The position numbers and the translations under genes are program-made. The notes under the pieces were generated by a model. The model was not told where the DNA came from, ran no database searches, and was given only the letters and a program-made list of their open reading frames with translations. Below are positions 51,803 through 60,772 of a stretch of DNA of 64,000 bases, in pieces (position 1 is the stretch's first letter; every line of letters begins with the position of its first letter). This DNA is from Zafaria cholistanensis (GTDB taxonomy: Bacteria > Actinomycetota > Actinomycetes > Actinomycetales > Micrococcaceae): the NCBI RefSeq assembly GCF_008580665.1, contig NZ_BKDJ01000001.1:124001-188000 (forward strand), written 5' to 3'.

Positions 51803-53038
51803 CTAGTTGGCGCTTGTAATCAAGTTTGACAACCAGGCTTGGTATGCGTCGACGGCCCGTCCCTCGTCCAAAACGGACCGCACGTATGGCACACCAGCCG
51901 CCCCGCATGAGGCTGCTAATTCCGGGTTGGCCACTAGTTCTTCAACAGCATTCAGCAGTGACTGCGGCCGGCCAGAGTTGACTTGAATCCCCGCCCCGGA
52001 GGCTCGGATTTCATCGGCGGTTGCGCTGTCTGGTTCTGTCGCGGCCACCACCGGACGCCCCGTCGCGAAGTATGACGTGAGCTTGCTGGGAACAGACATC
52101 TCTTTGACCCCAGGCATCTCATTCACAATGAGTACATCGGCGGCTTGAAGGGCCTGAGTGAACAACTCGTCCGGGAGCGGGTCCATGAATGTAATGTTTT
52201 TCACGCCCGCCGCGTATTTCTCCAGAGCAGGACGCTGATTGCCATGGCCGAGAAGCACGAACCTCACCGAAGATCCTTGCAACTCAGCGAGGCGGGCGGC
52301 ATCAATAACGTTTTCCAAATTCTGTTTGACGCCCATGTTGCCGGCGTGCAGGGCGATCGTGTCCTGGAGTGCCCAGCCAAATTGAGAGCGTGCCGCTGCG
52401 CGGTCCACGTTGTCCGGGACCGAAATGTGCGTCCAGTTCCGGATGACCCGGACGCGGTCCCCGGGGACCCCCAATTCATTGACAACGTAAGCCCGGAAGC
52501 GTTCGTGGATGACAGCGACGCCAGTAGCCGACCGAAGAGTTTGTCCTTCGACACGCTTCATGACCTTGGCGGCCAGCGACGAGGACCCTTTGGTCTCCTC
52601 CAGTCCGCGGCTATAGATGTCTTGGACCCAAACTCCTATGGGCGTTCCGGTTATACGCGCCTTCAGGACTGCCAGTCCGGAGGCGAACAGAGCAGGTGAA
52701 ACAGTTAGGACAACATCGGTCTTGCGCCAGTTAGTGAGGACGGAGCGCAGTCCGTAGGAGAGTTCCATATGTATACGCGAAAAGATTCCAGGCTCCGCGG
52801 GTACCGCGTGCCTGAGCCGCCTTACCGAGATTCCGTTGATCTGCTGATCCATGGTCATACCGCGATATCCTGCAGGAATAGTCCACTCGGGGTAATGCGG
52901 ATACCCCGCAAGTACCTGGACCGCCCGCCCCCTGCGATTCAGGCCTTCAGCCAGCTTGGTGGAGTACGGCGCATTGCCCGTCGGCTCCGGGGCATAGTTG
53001 AGGCTGACAATCAATGCCGCGAAGTCTCGGGTAGTCAC
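51803..53038 (-). CDS. Glycosyltransferase family 4 (WcaI/WbuB-like)
   Basis: 411 residues from GTG at 53038. N-terminal LIVSLNYAPEPTGNAPYSTK and LAGYPHYPEWTIPAGYRGMT are typical of WcaI-like GT4 enzymes; the GT-B C-terminal domain has IALHAGNMGVKQNLENVIDA, FVLLGHGNQRPALEK and SVPSKLTSYFATGRPVVAAT. Retaining transferase, likely adding a sugar (possibly fucose, given gmd and fcl next) to the lipid-linked unit. It heads the minus-strand operon. 60 bp separate it from the divergent acetyltransferase gene. Confidence 0.9.
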   Translation of the reverse strand: MTTRDFAALIVSLNYAPEPTGNAPYSTKLAEGLNRRGRAVQVLAGYPHYPEWTIPAGYRGMTMDQQINGISVRRLRHAVPAEPGIFSRIHMELSYGLRSVLTNWRKTDVVLTVSPALFASGLAVLKARITGTPIGVWVQDIYSRGLEETKGSSSLAAKVMKRVEGQTLRSATGVAVIHERFRAYVVNELGVPGDRVRVIRNWTHISVPDNVDRAAARSQFGWALQDTIALHAGNMGVKQNLENVIDAARLAELQGSSVRFVLLGHGNQRPALEKYAAGVKNITFMDPLPDELFTQALQAADVLIVNEMPGVKEMSVPSKLTSYFATGRPVVAATEPDSATADEIRASGAGIQVNSGRPQSLLNAVEELVANPELAASCGAAGVPYVRSVLDEGRAVDAYQAWLSNLITSAN

Positions 53039-53098
53039 ATATGCCAGAATAGGCGAGCGAACATAAAAATCCGGAAACTTGGCATGTGTGGGGGCGCA

Positions 53099-53698
53099 AT
53101 GAATGGAATTCCCGACTGTGATCTAAGTGACATTCCTGTCATCGATCTCTCCAAAGCCCCCGGCGAACGCGCTGCTTGGGGACGCCCTGCTCTGACTGTG
53201 TACCTCTGGGGCCTTGCCGAGTTGCTTTTTGTTACGAATCCACTCCAGATCAGCTCCGCCCTCCGCGTGCGCGTGCTGCGCTTGTTTGGGGCCAAGATTG
53301 GTGAGGGAGTGATTTTCCGGCCCCGAACACGGGTGAAGTTCCCCTGGAAGCTCGAGATAGGCGACAGGGCTTGGATTGGCGAGGGCGTTTGGATCCATAA
53401 CCAGGACCAGGTCACACTCGGCCACGACGTAGTTGTCTCCCAGGAGACCTTAATTACAACAGGGAGCCACGCTTTGCGAAGAGACATGGCGTTGCTAACA
53501 CGCCCCGTGAAGATCAAAGACGGCGCCTGGATCACCTCGCGATCCATGATTCTGGGGGGCACCACGGTGGGAATAAGTAGCGTTGTCAGGCCAGGAAGTG
53601 TGATCGGGCCGAACACTACAATCCCTGAAAACCGCATTGTAGGGCAATCAGGCCAAGTAACGGACTTTGGTGAGAGGTTTAGTAGTAATGAAAGTTGA
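53099..53698 (+). CDS. Hexapeptide-repeat O-acetyltransferase (WcaF-like)
   Basis: 199 residues from ATG 53099 with GGGGG 4 bases upstream; the frame is open much further upstream, overlapping the divergent gene. WGRPALTVYLWGLAELLFVT and RLFGAKIGEGVIFRPRTRVK match WcaF-type enzymes; the left-handed beta-helix has WLE-like LEIGDRAWIGEGVWIHNQDQ, VVSQETLITTGSHAL and GAWITSRSMILGGTTVGISS. It probably acetylates a sugar of the repeat unit. First gene of the plus-strand operon. Confidence 0.9.
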   Translation: MNGIPDCDLSDIPVIDLSKAPGERAAWGRPALTVYLWGLAELLFVTNPLQISSALRVRVLRLFGAKIGEGVIFRPRTRVKFPWKLEIGDRAWIGEGVWIHNQDQVTLGHDVVVSQETLITTGSHALRRDMALLTRPVKIKDGAWITSRSMILGGTTVGISSVVRPGSVIGPNTTIPENRIVGQSGQVTDFGERFSSNES

Positions 53699-54530
53699 TG
53701 ATCGAGAACCTGTAGTCAAAATCCCAGCCACGGTTGTAATTCTCACAAAAAATGAATCTAGGCACGTAGCCCGCGCTGTTTCTTCGGGTGCGGCTTTCGC
53801 CGAGATACTAGTCATTGACTCTGCGAGTACAGACGAAACCGTGCTCTTGGCTGAGAAATCGGGGGCAACGGTAATCCAGTTCGAATGGGATAAAGGTTAT
53901 CCTAAGAAGAAGGAATGGGCGCTTGCGCATTGCACCCATGACTGGGTGGTCTATCTCGACGCGGACGAATATCTTACGCCCGAACTCGTAGACGAAATTC
54001 GCAGCACGGTAGAAGACCGGACGGCCTCTGCATTTGAAGTTCCGCTCCGATACTACTGGTGCGGAGTAGAACTAAAATTTGGCCACAGGGTATCCAAGCG
54101 AATTGGAATGCGCCGATCGGCCGCATACTGGCCTCGACCAGATGACTTGCACGTTCAAAACATGTGGGAGGTAGAAGGCCACTATCAGCCGCAGGTTAAA
54201 GCTGGCAGTGTTCGGAAGCTCAGCGCTGTCTTAGGTCACCAAGACGAGGACGGTCTTTATGACTACTTTGCTCGTCACAATCGATACAGCGACTGGGAAG
54301 CCCACATGATCGCTGCCAAGGATAAGGCTTCGCTAGAAAGCCGTTCGCCGTTGGGCCGTCTAGCAGTAAATGCTCCGGCAAAGCCGCTTTTGTTTTTTGC
54401 ATACTCCTACCTCATTAGGCAGGGCTTCCGTGATGGCCGGGCCGGATTTGATTACGGCCTTGCACTGGCTTTTTATTACTGGCAGATCGGAGTCAAGCGT
54501 CGTGAAATCGCCCGCCTGGTGGGGGTCTGA
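53688..54530 (+). CDS. Glycosyltransferase family 2 (LPS-type, WaaE/KdtX-like)
   Basis: 280 residues from ATG 53688 with GAGAGG upstream; it overlaps the previous gene by 11 bases. GT-A fold: ATVVILTKNESRHVARAVSS, EILVIDSASTDETVLLAEKS and the metal-binding YLDADEYLTPELVDEIRS. The C-terminal part (WEVEGHYQPQVKAGSVRKLS, LGHQDEDGLYDYFARHNRYS) is usual for the LPS heptosyl/glucosyl branch. GC is far lower than in the flagellar region. Confidence 0.9.
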   Translation: MKVDDREPVVKIPATVVILTKNESRHVARAVSSGAAFAEILVIDSASTDETVLLAEKSGATVIQFEWDKGYPKKKEWALAHCTHDWVVYLDADEYLTPELVDEIRSTVEDRTASAFEVPLRYYWCGVELKFGHRVSKRIGMRRSAAYWPRPDDLHVQNMWEVEGHYQPQVKAGSVRKLSAVLGHQDEDGLYDYFARHNRYSDWEAHMIAAKDKASLESRSPLGRLAVNAPAKPLLFFAYSYLIRQGFRDGRAGFDYGLALAFYYWQIGVKRREIARLVGV

Positions 54531-55698
54531 AACCACAAGCGATGGCAGTCTACGAATTCTCCAAGTCGCCGCAACCATTGCCGCGGCCGACGGAGGTCCG
54601 GCCACTTCCGTTCGATCCCTTAACCGAGCGTTTCATCGTTTAGGACACCAAGCTCTCGTAATGACTACGGCAGATCATGGCGTGGACAGAATGAAGAAGC
54701 CAGATTACGTGAATGGGACATATGCACTGGCCTCATCGCAAGTGCCTGGGGCCCCGTACAAACTCTCCATCGACATGTTTTTCCGGCTGCAAAAAGCAGT
54801 TCGATCTGCCGACGTGGTAATCGCAGATGGCCTTTACCTCCCGTCCGTTCTCATGGCCTGCTTCTGGAGTAGTATTTTTCGTAAACCCTTCTTTCTGCAG
54901 CCTCACGGTACACTTGACGCGTATGACAGGCGAAAAAATGCGAATTTAAAGAGAGCCTTCGATTGGATCATCGCTGGTTGGCTCTTTCGGATGTCCGAAG
55001 GCATTTTTGTGACTTCTGCGGCTGAGCGTCTGGACGCGTTGCCGCAGAGGTTTCGCTCGAAGGTGAGAGTCGTACCCCTGGGTGCTGACCTATCTCGCGA
55101 GAGTCAAACTGCGCTGCCGGCTTCCTATCTTGCTGTTCCCCGTTCACGCCGATTCGTATTCCTGGGAAGGCTTGCGCGGAAAAAGAACCCGCGTCTCCTC
55201 CTCCAGGCATGGCAGGAATCAGGGGTAGGCACATCGGGACATCTTTTGTTCGTTGGTCCAGACGGTGCCCACACTGCATTAGAACTGCAAGAACTAGCAG
55301 AAGAACTCGGCATCGACCGATCCGTGACCGTAATGGGTCCGGTAGATGAACAAGGCGTAGCATCGGTATTGCGTGCATCAGGGGTGTTTGTTCTGCTGAC
55401 AGACCGAGAAAACTTTGGCATTGCCCTCGTTGAAGCGATGATCGCCGACTGTGCAGTCCTAGCCACACGGGGCGTGGCTGCGGCAGAGTTTGTCGAACAA
55501 TGCAAGGGAGGCATTCTTTTGGAAGCTCCCGACTTGCAGGCCAGTGCCAACGCACTGAAAGAGCTCTCTGACTCAGAAGATGAAGTTGTTGCGATGGGTA
55601 TGCGCGCAGGTCAGTTTGCCCGTGACCATCTCACTTGGGAGGAGTCTGCAAAGCGCTACCTGGAAGTGTTTCGTGGCGGCCGGACTAATGCGAGCTGA
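54502..55698 (+). CDS. Glycosyltransferase family 4
   Basis: 398 residues from GTG 54502, which overlaps the previous gene by 29 bases; the frame is open to 54370. The first strand is LRILQVAATIAAADGGPATS; PFFLQPHGTLDAYDRRKNAN; GT-B donor domain RRFVFLGRLARKKNPRLLLQ, TVMGPVDEQGVASVLRASGV and the E-x7-E region REDFGIAL-like RENFGIALVEAMIADCAVLA. Retaining sugar transferase. Start confidence is moderate. Confidence 0.88.
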   Translation: MKSPAWWGSETTSDGSLRILQVAATIAAADGGPATSVRSLNRAFHRLGHQALVMTTADHGVDRMKKPDYVNGTYALASSQVPGAPYKLSIDMFFRLQKAVRSADVVIADGLYLPSVLMACFWSSIFRKPFFLQPHGTLDAYDRRKNANLKRAFDWIIAGWLFRMSEGIFVTSAAERLDALPQRFRSKVRVVPLGADLSRESQTALPASYLAVPRSRRFVFLGRLARKKNPRLLLQAWQESGVGTSGHLLFVGPDGAHTALELQELAEELGIDRSVTVMGPVDEQGVASVLRASGVFVLLTDRENFGIALVEAMIADCAVLATRGVAAAEFVEQCKGGILLEAPDLQASANALKELSDSEDEVVAMGMRAGQFARDHLTWEESAKRYLEVFRGGRTNAS

Positions 55699-57010
55699 AC
55701 GGACAGCGCGTGGATTCAAATCGAGCGCAAGCAAGTTAAGCCCACCAGTCAAAGTCCAGATCCACAAGCCGCCGTCCGGATCTAGGCGTGCGCCTCTCCT
55801 TCGGTCGTTGCCAATGTGGTACGGATTATTCTCGGGCTTCTATATTCCGGTAGGCGGACAGCTTTACTTAACTGAGATCGCCATTTGCCTTCAATTCATG
55901 TTTCTCATGACGTTCCCGGGAAGCGTACGCCTCGATAAGAGCAAAATTGTGGGTTGGGCTTGCTTGCTTTGGACCCTCGGCCTTGTGATGTCCGGTGTCT
56001 GGAATGAAAGCCCGCTTGGTAACCTCCTTAAGGCTTGCACGGTCCCCCTCCTTCTGTGGATCACGGTCATAGTCCTGAGCCATATATGCCGCTCATCGAC
56101 TGACTTTGTGAGGTTATACTTTGGCATTGCCCTCGGCTACTTAGTGGCTATCCCTCTGCAAAGAATGCCCCCTACCTCAGACGTAGCTTGGAAAGTCGCG
56201 TTTGGTTTACCCGTGACGATTCTTCTTGTCCTTATCGCTTCTGCGACAAGGAGTGTAATAGTTAAGACCATAGTGCTGCTGGCCGCGGCGTCCGCTAACC
56301 TGATGCAGGATTTCCGGTCTCTAGCACTCCTAATGGGCGCAGTCATGGCATTCGGAGTGGCGCGCTTCTGCTTGCGGCCGATGGCCGGTGTGATTTCTCG
56401 CGCAGCGTGCCTGTGGGTAGTTGCGGTGGCGCTCGCTGGGACGTTTGGTTATGCCTTGGCGAAACTGTACGCCACTCTCGTCGGCGGCGGATATCTCGAT
56501 GAGCAGGCAGAGATCCGGTTGGAACTGCAGGGCGGAGGCTCGTCACCGCTTTTGATGCTCTTGGGCGGACGAAACGAAATCTTTTACAGTCTGCGAGCGG
56601 CCCTTGAACACCCTATTCTTGGGTATGGGACCGAACCTATCTATGCTCCGGAAATCATTGAGGCGGGCAGTACTCAGCTATTGAACTTAGGCCTGGATCA
56701 GGCGGCATTGTCGCGTCTGGCTACAAGCACCGTGCCGGCCCACTCGTCGATCATGTCGAGCTGGTTGGAGGCAGGCATCCTGGGCTTGCTGGCGTGGGTG
56801 GTGTTAATTGCTCTAGGACTTCGCTCTATCACCTTAGTAAATACGTGGAACCTGCCTATTTGGGTCTTACCTACGTTTACGGGACTTTTGATGATCTGGA
56901 CTGCAACGTTCAGCCCATTTGGCGCCACAACGCGATTTCTTACTGCAGCCACTCTGACGTGGGCGCTATGGATAGCATCAAATGGGCAATCCAAAGCCAA
57001 AGGAGCATAA
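55688..57010 (+). CDS. O-antigen/exopolysaccharide polymerase-like membrane protein (Wzy type)
   Basis: 440 residues from ATG 55688, overlapping the previous gene by 11 bases; ATG 55814 is a shorter alternative. About 10-11 membrane segments and a large extracellular loop with the O-antigen ligase-like motif GGRNEIFYSLRAALEHPILG followed by YGTEPIYAPEI and PAHSSIMSSWLEAGILGLLA. This loop layout is typical of Wzy/WaaL proteins. It probably polymerises lipid-linked repeat units outside the membrane. Confidence 0.85.
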   Translation: MRAERTARGFKSSASKLSPPVKVQIHKPPSGSRRAPLLRSLPMWYGLFSGFYIPVGGQLYLTEIAICLQFMFLMTFPGSVRLDKSKIVGWACLLWTLGLVMSGVWNESPLGNLLKACTVPLLLWITVIVLSHICRSSTDFVRLYFGIALGYLVAIPLQRMPPTSDVAWKVAFGLPVTILLVLIASATRSVIVKTIVLLAAASANLMQDFRSLALLMGAVMAFGVARFCLRPMAGVISRAACLWVVAVALAGTFGYALAKLYATLVGGGYLDEQAEIRLELQGGGSSPLLMLLGGRNEIFYSLRAALEHPILGYGTEPIYAPEIIEAGSTQLLNLGLDQAALSRLATSTVPAHSSIMSSWLEAGILGLLAWVVLIALGLRSITLVNTWNLPIWVLPTFTGLLMIWTATFSPFGATTRFLTAATLTWALWIASNGQSKAKGA

Positions 57011-57664
57011 TTGCAATTTAAGAGCCTATTTGTCATCGTGGTGGGCGCCCTGCCTGCGGGCAAAATTAAGAATTATCTTCTTAGAAGAGCCGGATGGATC
57101 ATTGGAGATAACGTCCAAATTGGACCGTCGGTCTTCGTTAGGATCAAAAATGTTTCTATCGAAGGCGGTTCTCGAATTGGGCCGCTCAACGTCTTTAGAG
57201 ACCTGAATTTGCTTCACATGGAGTCCGGTAGTGTTATTGGCCAGTGGAACTGGGTCTCATCGGCACCCAGTATCGCTGGACAGCAAGGCGGTAAGTTGCA
57301 TCTTGGTGCTGAGTCTGCGGTGACCTCCCGCCACTACCTGGACGTGTCAGGCGGCGTCATTATTGGTTCGTATACGACCATTGCCGGCGTGAGGTCAACT
57401 TTCGTTACTCACGGCATCGACTGGCGAAGCTCGCAGCAACGCGTTCAGCAGATCGTCGTCGGCGACTACTGCATTGTAGGTTCGAATTGCGCGCTCACCC
57501 CAGGCGTATCAGTGGCCTCGAACGTTGTGGTGGGCATGGGTACGGTGCTCGCCAAAGATAGTGCCCTCTCAGGGAACACTCTCGTCATAGGGCCGCGGGG
57601 GTCCGCAAGCAGCAACGATCTATCTGGCCAATACTTTACAAGGGAACGCGGTTTTGTCGACTAA
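57011..57664 (+). CDS. Hexapeptide-repeat acetyltransferase
   Basis: 217 residues from TTG 57011 with AAAGGAG 6 bases upstream, starting on the base after the polymerase stop. Left-handed beta-helix: IIGDNVQIGPSVFVRIKNVS, GSVIGQWNWVSSAP, LDVSGGVIIGSYTTIAGVRS, THGIDWRSSQQRVQQIVVGD and YCIVGSNCALTPGVSVASNV. It is related to the maltose O-acetyltransferase group. Second acetyltransferase of the locus, so the polymer may carry two acetylations. Confidence 0.88.
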   Translation: MQFKSLFVIVVGALPAGKIKNYLLRRAGWIIGDNVQIGPSVFVRIKNVSIEGGSRIGPLNVFRDLNLLHMESGSVIGQWNWVSSAPSIAGQQGGKLHLGAESAVTSRHYLDVSGGVIIGSYTTIAGVRSTFVTHGIDWRSSQQRVQQIVVGDYCIVGSNCALTPGVSVASNVVVGMGTVLAKDSALSGNTLVIGPRGSASSNDLSGQYFTRERGFVD

Positions 57665-58508
57665 CGAATATTATTGCCTTGACCAAAAGTCCGACTCAAA
57701 TAGAAATACTTTTTCCATTCTGATGCCGGCCTTTGAACCGAATGCGAAACTGGCAGGCAAGGCATTTGCATCCGTGCTGCCTCAATTTATCGCCGGCGAC
57801 GAACTGATCGTTCAAGATGGAGGATCCGACCAGCGCTGGCATACTGCTGCCCAAGGTCGGTCGGGTGCTGTGCGGTTCTTCGTCGAGTCTGATGAGGGAC
57901 AGGCGGATGCCCTAAATCGGGCTTTGGCCAGAGCCAAGGGGGATTGGATCGGCTGGCTGAATGCGGACGATATTTACTATGAAGGAGCCCTGGAAAGTGT
58001 CCGTCAGGCCGCAACTACTCATCCACGGGCGAACGTCATCGTAGGAGCGTACACCACCATTGATGGGAATAGTCATGTTCGGCGAACATTTCCGCCTCCC
58101 GAGCCAACATTCGACCGGCTTGCCATGCGAGGTTGCATGGTTTACAGCGGGGCATTCTTTATAAAGAGGTCGCACTTGCTGGCTCTCGGCGGTTTTTCGA
58201 GGGCATACCACTTTTGCATGGATTACGAGCTATATCTCCGAACTTGGGGCCATTCGGATACTTGTTCCAGCACGGTACCCGAGATCCTCGGTGCCCTGAG
58301 AATCCATGAGGGGACAAAGACAACTTCGACACCCTGGCGATTCGTGAAGGAAGCCCGGGCAGCTCGGCAGGCCTCCATCTACAGTCCCCTTCTTAGGGGA
58401 ATATCAGAGGTCGAAACAGCCAAACACGCGTTGACTGTAGCGACCACCTCGCTGAGAGAGACGGCAGCCTACCGGCGTTGGCGTGTTGGAAGAGCTGGAA
58501 CAAAGTGA
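57654..58508 (+). CDS. Glycosyltransferase family 2
   Basis: 284 residues from TTG 57654 with AAGGGA upstream; a later ATG at 57723 would remove the first beta strand. GT-A: FSILMPAFEPNAKLAGKAFA, GDELIVQDGGSDQRWHT, EGQADALNRALARAKGDWIG and the metal motif WLNADDIYYEGALESVR. C-terminal FCMDYELYLRTWG is common in WcaA-like enzymes. Overlaps both neighbours. Confidence 0.9.
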   Translation: MSTNEYYCLDQKSDSNRNTFSILMPAFEPNAKLAGKAFASVLPQFIAGDELIVQDGGSDQRWHTAAQGRSGAVRFFVESDEGQADALNRALARAKGDWIGWLNADDIYYEGALESVRQAATTHPRANVIVGAYTTIDGNSHVRRTFPPPEPTFDRLAMRGCMVYSGAFFIKRSHLLALGGFSRAYHFCMDYELYLRTWGHSDTCSSTVPEILGALRIHEGTKTTSTPWRFVKEARAARQASIYSPLLRGISEVETAKHALTVATTSLRETAAYRRWRVGRAGTK

Positions 58509-59656
58509 AGAGGCAGCCCCGCATTCTCTTAGTCGGAATTGGTGACTTCAATACCGGCTTTCAGTCGGGACGCCCACGCGCTGTTCTTGAGGCAGCGCGT
58601 TCGGTCGCTGACGTGGTGCCATTCTCTCTCCCTTCGGCCCCGCAGTGGCTAAATGCAACGTCACGCGTGATGCGGTCCCTGGGACTTCCCTCGTTTTTAG
58701 CGGATAGAAGTCCTGCAATGTTGAAAGATTATGCTGAAAGAGTTGAACTATCGGCGAAAAAGCATAAAGTTGACATTGTTCTCTCCACTACCACGTTGGC
58801 CGCATATCAAGCTCTCGATGTGCCCTTGGTAACGTGGCCCGACGCTACGCTCCAAACAATGCTAAAGACGGATGCATATCCGATGCTTAATTCGTTATCC
58901 GCTAAGTCTAAAGATCGGCTTAGGCTGCTCGAAAAGCGACTGCTTGAAACGGCTAGCGCTAACTTCTTGCCAACTCAGACCGGAGCGATTGATGCTTTGG
59001 AAATGGCTCCAAATGCAAAAGTCATGGTGGCGCCGTTTGGCCCTAACTTGCCCATTAAGCTCTTGGAGGACGCTTGGACTCTTCGCACACAATCACTACC
59101 TCCGAGCAATGACTTCTTGTTTATGGGTGTTGACTGGATTCGTAAGGGCGGCGACATAGCCCTTCGTGCCATTGCCGAGTTGGGCCGCCAGGACCGTGAG
59201 GACCGCAAACCCGTGATCCTTCATGTAGTAGGTGATTGTCCGCCTTCACAGCAAACTCATCCGTTACTCAGGTTTCATGGCAAACTGGCACCAGAAAATA
59301 CGAGGGATCGAAGTATTCTCGTTGAACTCCTAGCGACCTGCCGCGCATTGGTCCTCCCCACCAGGGCGGATAATTATGGTGCAGTCGTAGTGGAAGCCGC
59401 AGCATCAGGCCTCCCCGTCCTGACATCGAGCTCGTGTGGCGCCAGCGAACACGTGCAGCAGCAAGGATTTGGTTTTGTTATACAGCCAAGTGATTCATTG
59501 CAGTACGAAAGCCGGCAGTACGCAGAAGGTTTGGCGCGATTGGGCGCCCCTGATTATATGCAAATCTCGCATAAGGGACGACTAGGCTATGTTGAAAAGC
59601 TCAATTACACATCTAGTGTGACCTTAATCCTTCGAGAGTTTGGCTTGCTTGATTAA
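58505..59656 (+). CDS. Glycosyltransferase family 4
   Basis: 383 residues from GTG 58505, overlapping the previous stop (GTGA). GT-B: RILLVGIGDFNTGFQSGRPR; DIVLSTTTLAAYQALDVPLV; donor domain NDFLFMGVDWIRKGGDIALR, LHVVGDCPPSQQTHPLLRFH and LVLPTRADNYGAVVVEAAAS. Fourth plus-strand glycosyltransferase. A 207-bp gap (59657-59863) follows with no gene; it could hold a promoter for the last two genes. Confidence 0.88.
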   Translation: MKRQPRILLVGIGDFNTGFQSGRPRAVLEAARSVADVVPFSLPSAPQWLNATSRVMRSLGLPSFLADRSPAMLKDYAERVELSAKKHKVDIVLSTTTLAAYQALDVPLVTWPDATLQTMLKTDAYPMLNSLSAKSKDRLRLLEKRLLETASANFLPTQTGAIDALEMAPNAKVMVAPFGPNLPIKLLEDAWTLRTQSLPPSNDFLFMGVDWIRKGGDIALRAIAELGRQDREDRKPVILHVVGDCPPSQQTHPLLRFHGKLAPENTRDRSILVELLATCRALVLPTRADNYGAVVVEAAASGLPVLTSSSCGASEHVQQQGFGFVIQPSDSLQYESRQYAEGLARLGAPDYMQISHKGRLGYVEKLNYTSSVTLILREFGLLD

Positions 59657-59863
59657 GTGCTGCATTGAGTGCTGGTTTCGCCGACAGTTCTTCGGCGCTC
59701 ATAGGAGGAGGGAGTCGATCCACGGACCGCGTGCGGATCGGCATCGCCTACCCTGGTGAGGATCGGGTAACAATTACCTATTCGGCAGCTCTTACATTAA
59801 GAGCAAAGAACTAAATGATTAATGTATCGTGAGAATGGGATTAGAGGGGGATTGTTAGGCACA

Positions 59864-60772
59864 ATGGAAAGAAAAGCAATGAATGTATCCATAAGATCTT
59901 TTTTTCGCGAAGCCAACAATAACGCGTTGCGCTTTCTCCCTATCGCTGCGCGCCGACACCTCTTATTTATTCGCAGCCACAAGCGTCTCTTGATTGGCTC
60001 GCCCCAGACCTTCTCAGAGAAGATTCAGTGGCGAATAATCCATGACCGCCGTTATCAAATTGCCGTAGGTGGCGATAAGCTTGCAATGAAGGACCTCGCG
60101 GAGTCAAAGTACCCGGACATTGCGGTTCCCGAGACACTTTGGCATGGGACAGAACTAGAGAGTATTGCTGACGTTGACTGGGGTTGTGAATGGGTTTTGA
60201 AGCCCATTGGTGGTACTGGTCACGCAGCCTTTGGAGCAGGAACACTTGCCGCTTCGGGGATAGATTTGGCAGAAGTTAAGGCGTGGCCTTATCGCAATCC
60301 CTTTGAGCTTTTCGGCGAGTGGGCCTACGGACAAGCGCGACCAGGGTTTCTTATCGAGCGACGGATCCCAACGGCGGATGGCAATTCTCCGGCGGATCTG
60401 CGATTCTTTGTCTTTGATGGAGAAGTACAGTTAATTCAGGTGGATACGCCTCGAGTGGAAGAAGTTGCTCGTCGTTTTTACACTCCAAACTGGGAGCCGC
60501 TGGATGTAAGGCAAGGTGGTAAGCGGCTTGGCGAGGTACAACCCACGCCGGAAAATTTGGGAGAAATGCTAGAGGCGGCTAAGAACATCGGGTCGGGTTA
60601 TGATTTCGTGAGAGTCGACCTGTATGCTTCGGGCCGGAAAATATACTTTGGAGAGATTACCCCCTACCCGACCGCTGGTCTGGCAAGGTGGGACCCGGTA
60701 AGCTTCGATGCGCATCTCGGGTCGTATTGGAGACTGCCCTCGCGCTCTACCGTTTCTCTTCTTTCGCAATGA
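59864..60772 (+). CDS. TupA-like ATP-grasp protein
   Basis: 302 residues from ATG 59864; ATG 59822 and 59879 are alternatives. The TupA-like ATP-grasp pattern is visible: SPQTFSEKIQWRIIHDRRYQ, VGGDKLAMKDLAESKYPDIA, CEWVLKPIGGTGHAAFG (the ATP loop), PADLRFFVFDGEVQLIQVDT and FVRVDLYASGRKIYFGEITP. TupA makes teichuronopeptide; relatives in glycan loci probably attach amino acids or modify sugars by an ATP-dependent ligation. Substrate unknown. Overlaps the flippase by 4 bases. Confidence 0.85.
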   Translation: MERKAMNVSIRSFFREANNNALRFLPIAARRHLLFIRSHKRLLIGSPQTFSEKIQWRIIHDRRYQIAVGGDKLAMKDLAESKYPDIAVPETLWHGTELESIADVDWGCEWVLKPIGGTGHAAFGAGTLAASGIDLAEVKAWPYRNPFELFGEWAYGQARPGFLIERRIPTADGNSPADLRFFVFDGEVQLIQVDTPRVEEVARRFYTPNWEPLDVRQGGKRLGEVQPTPENLGEMLEAAKNIGSGYDFVRVDLYASGRKIYFGEITPYPTAGLARWDPVSFDAHLGSYWRLPSRSTVSLLSQ

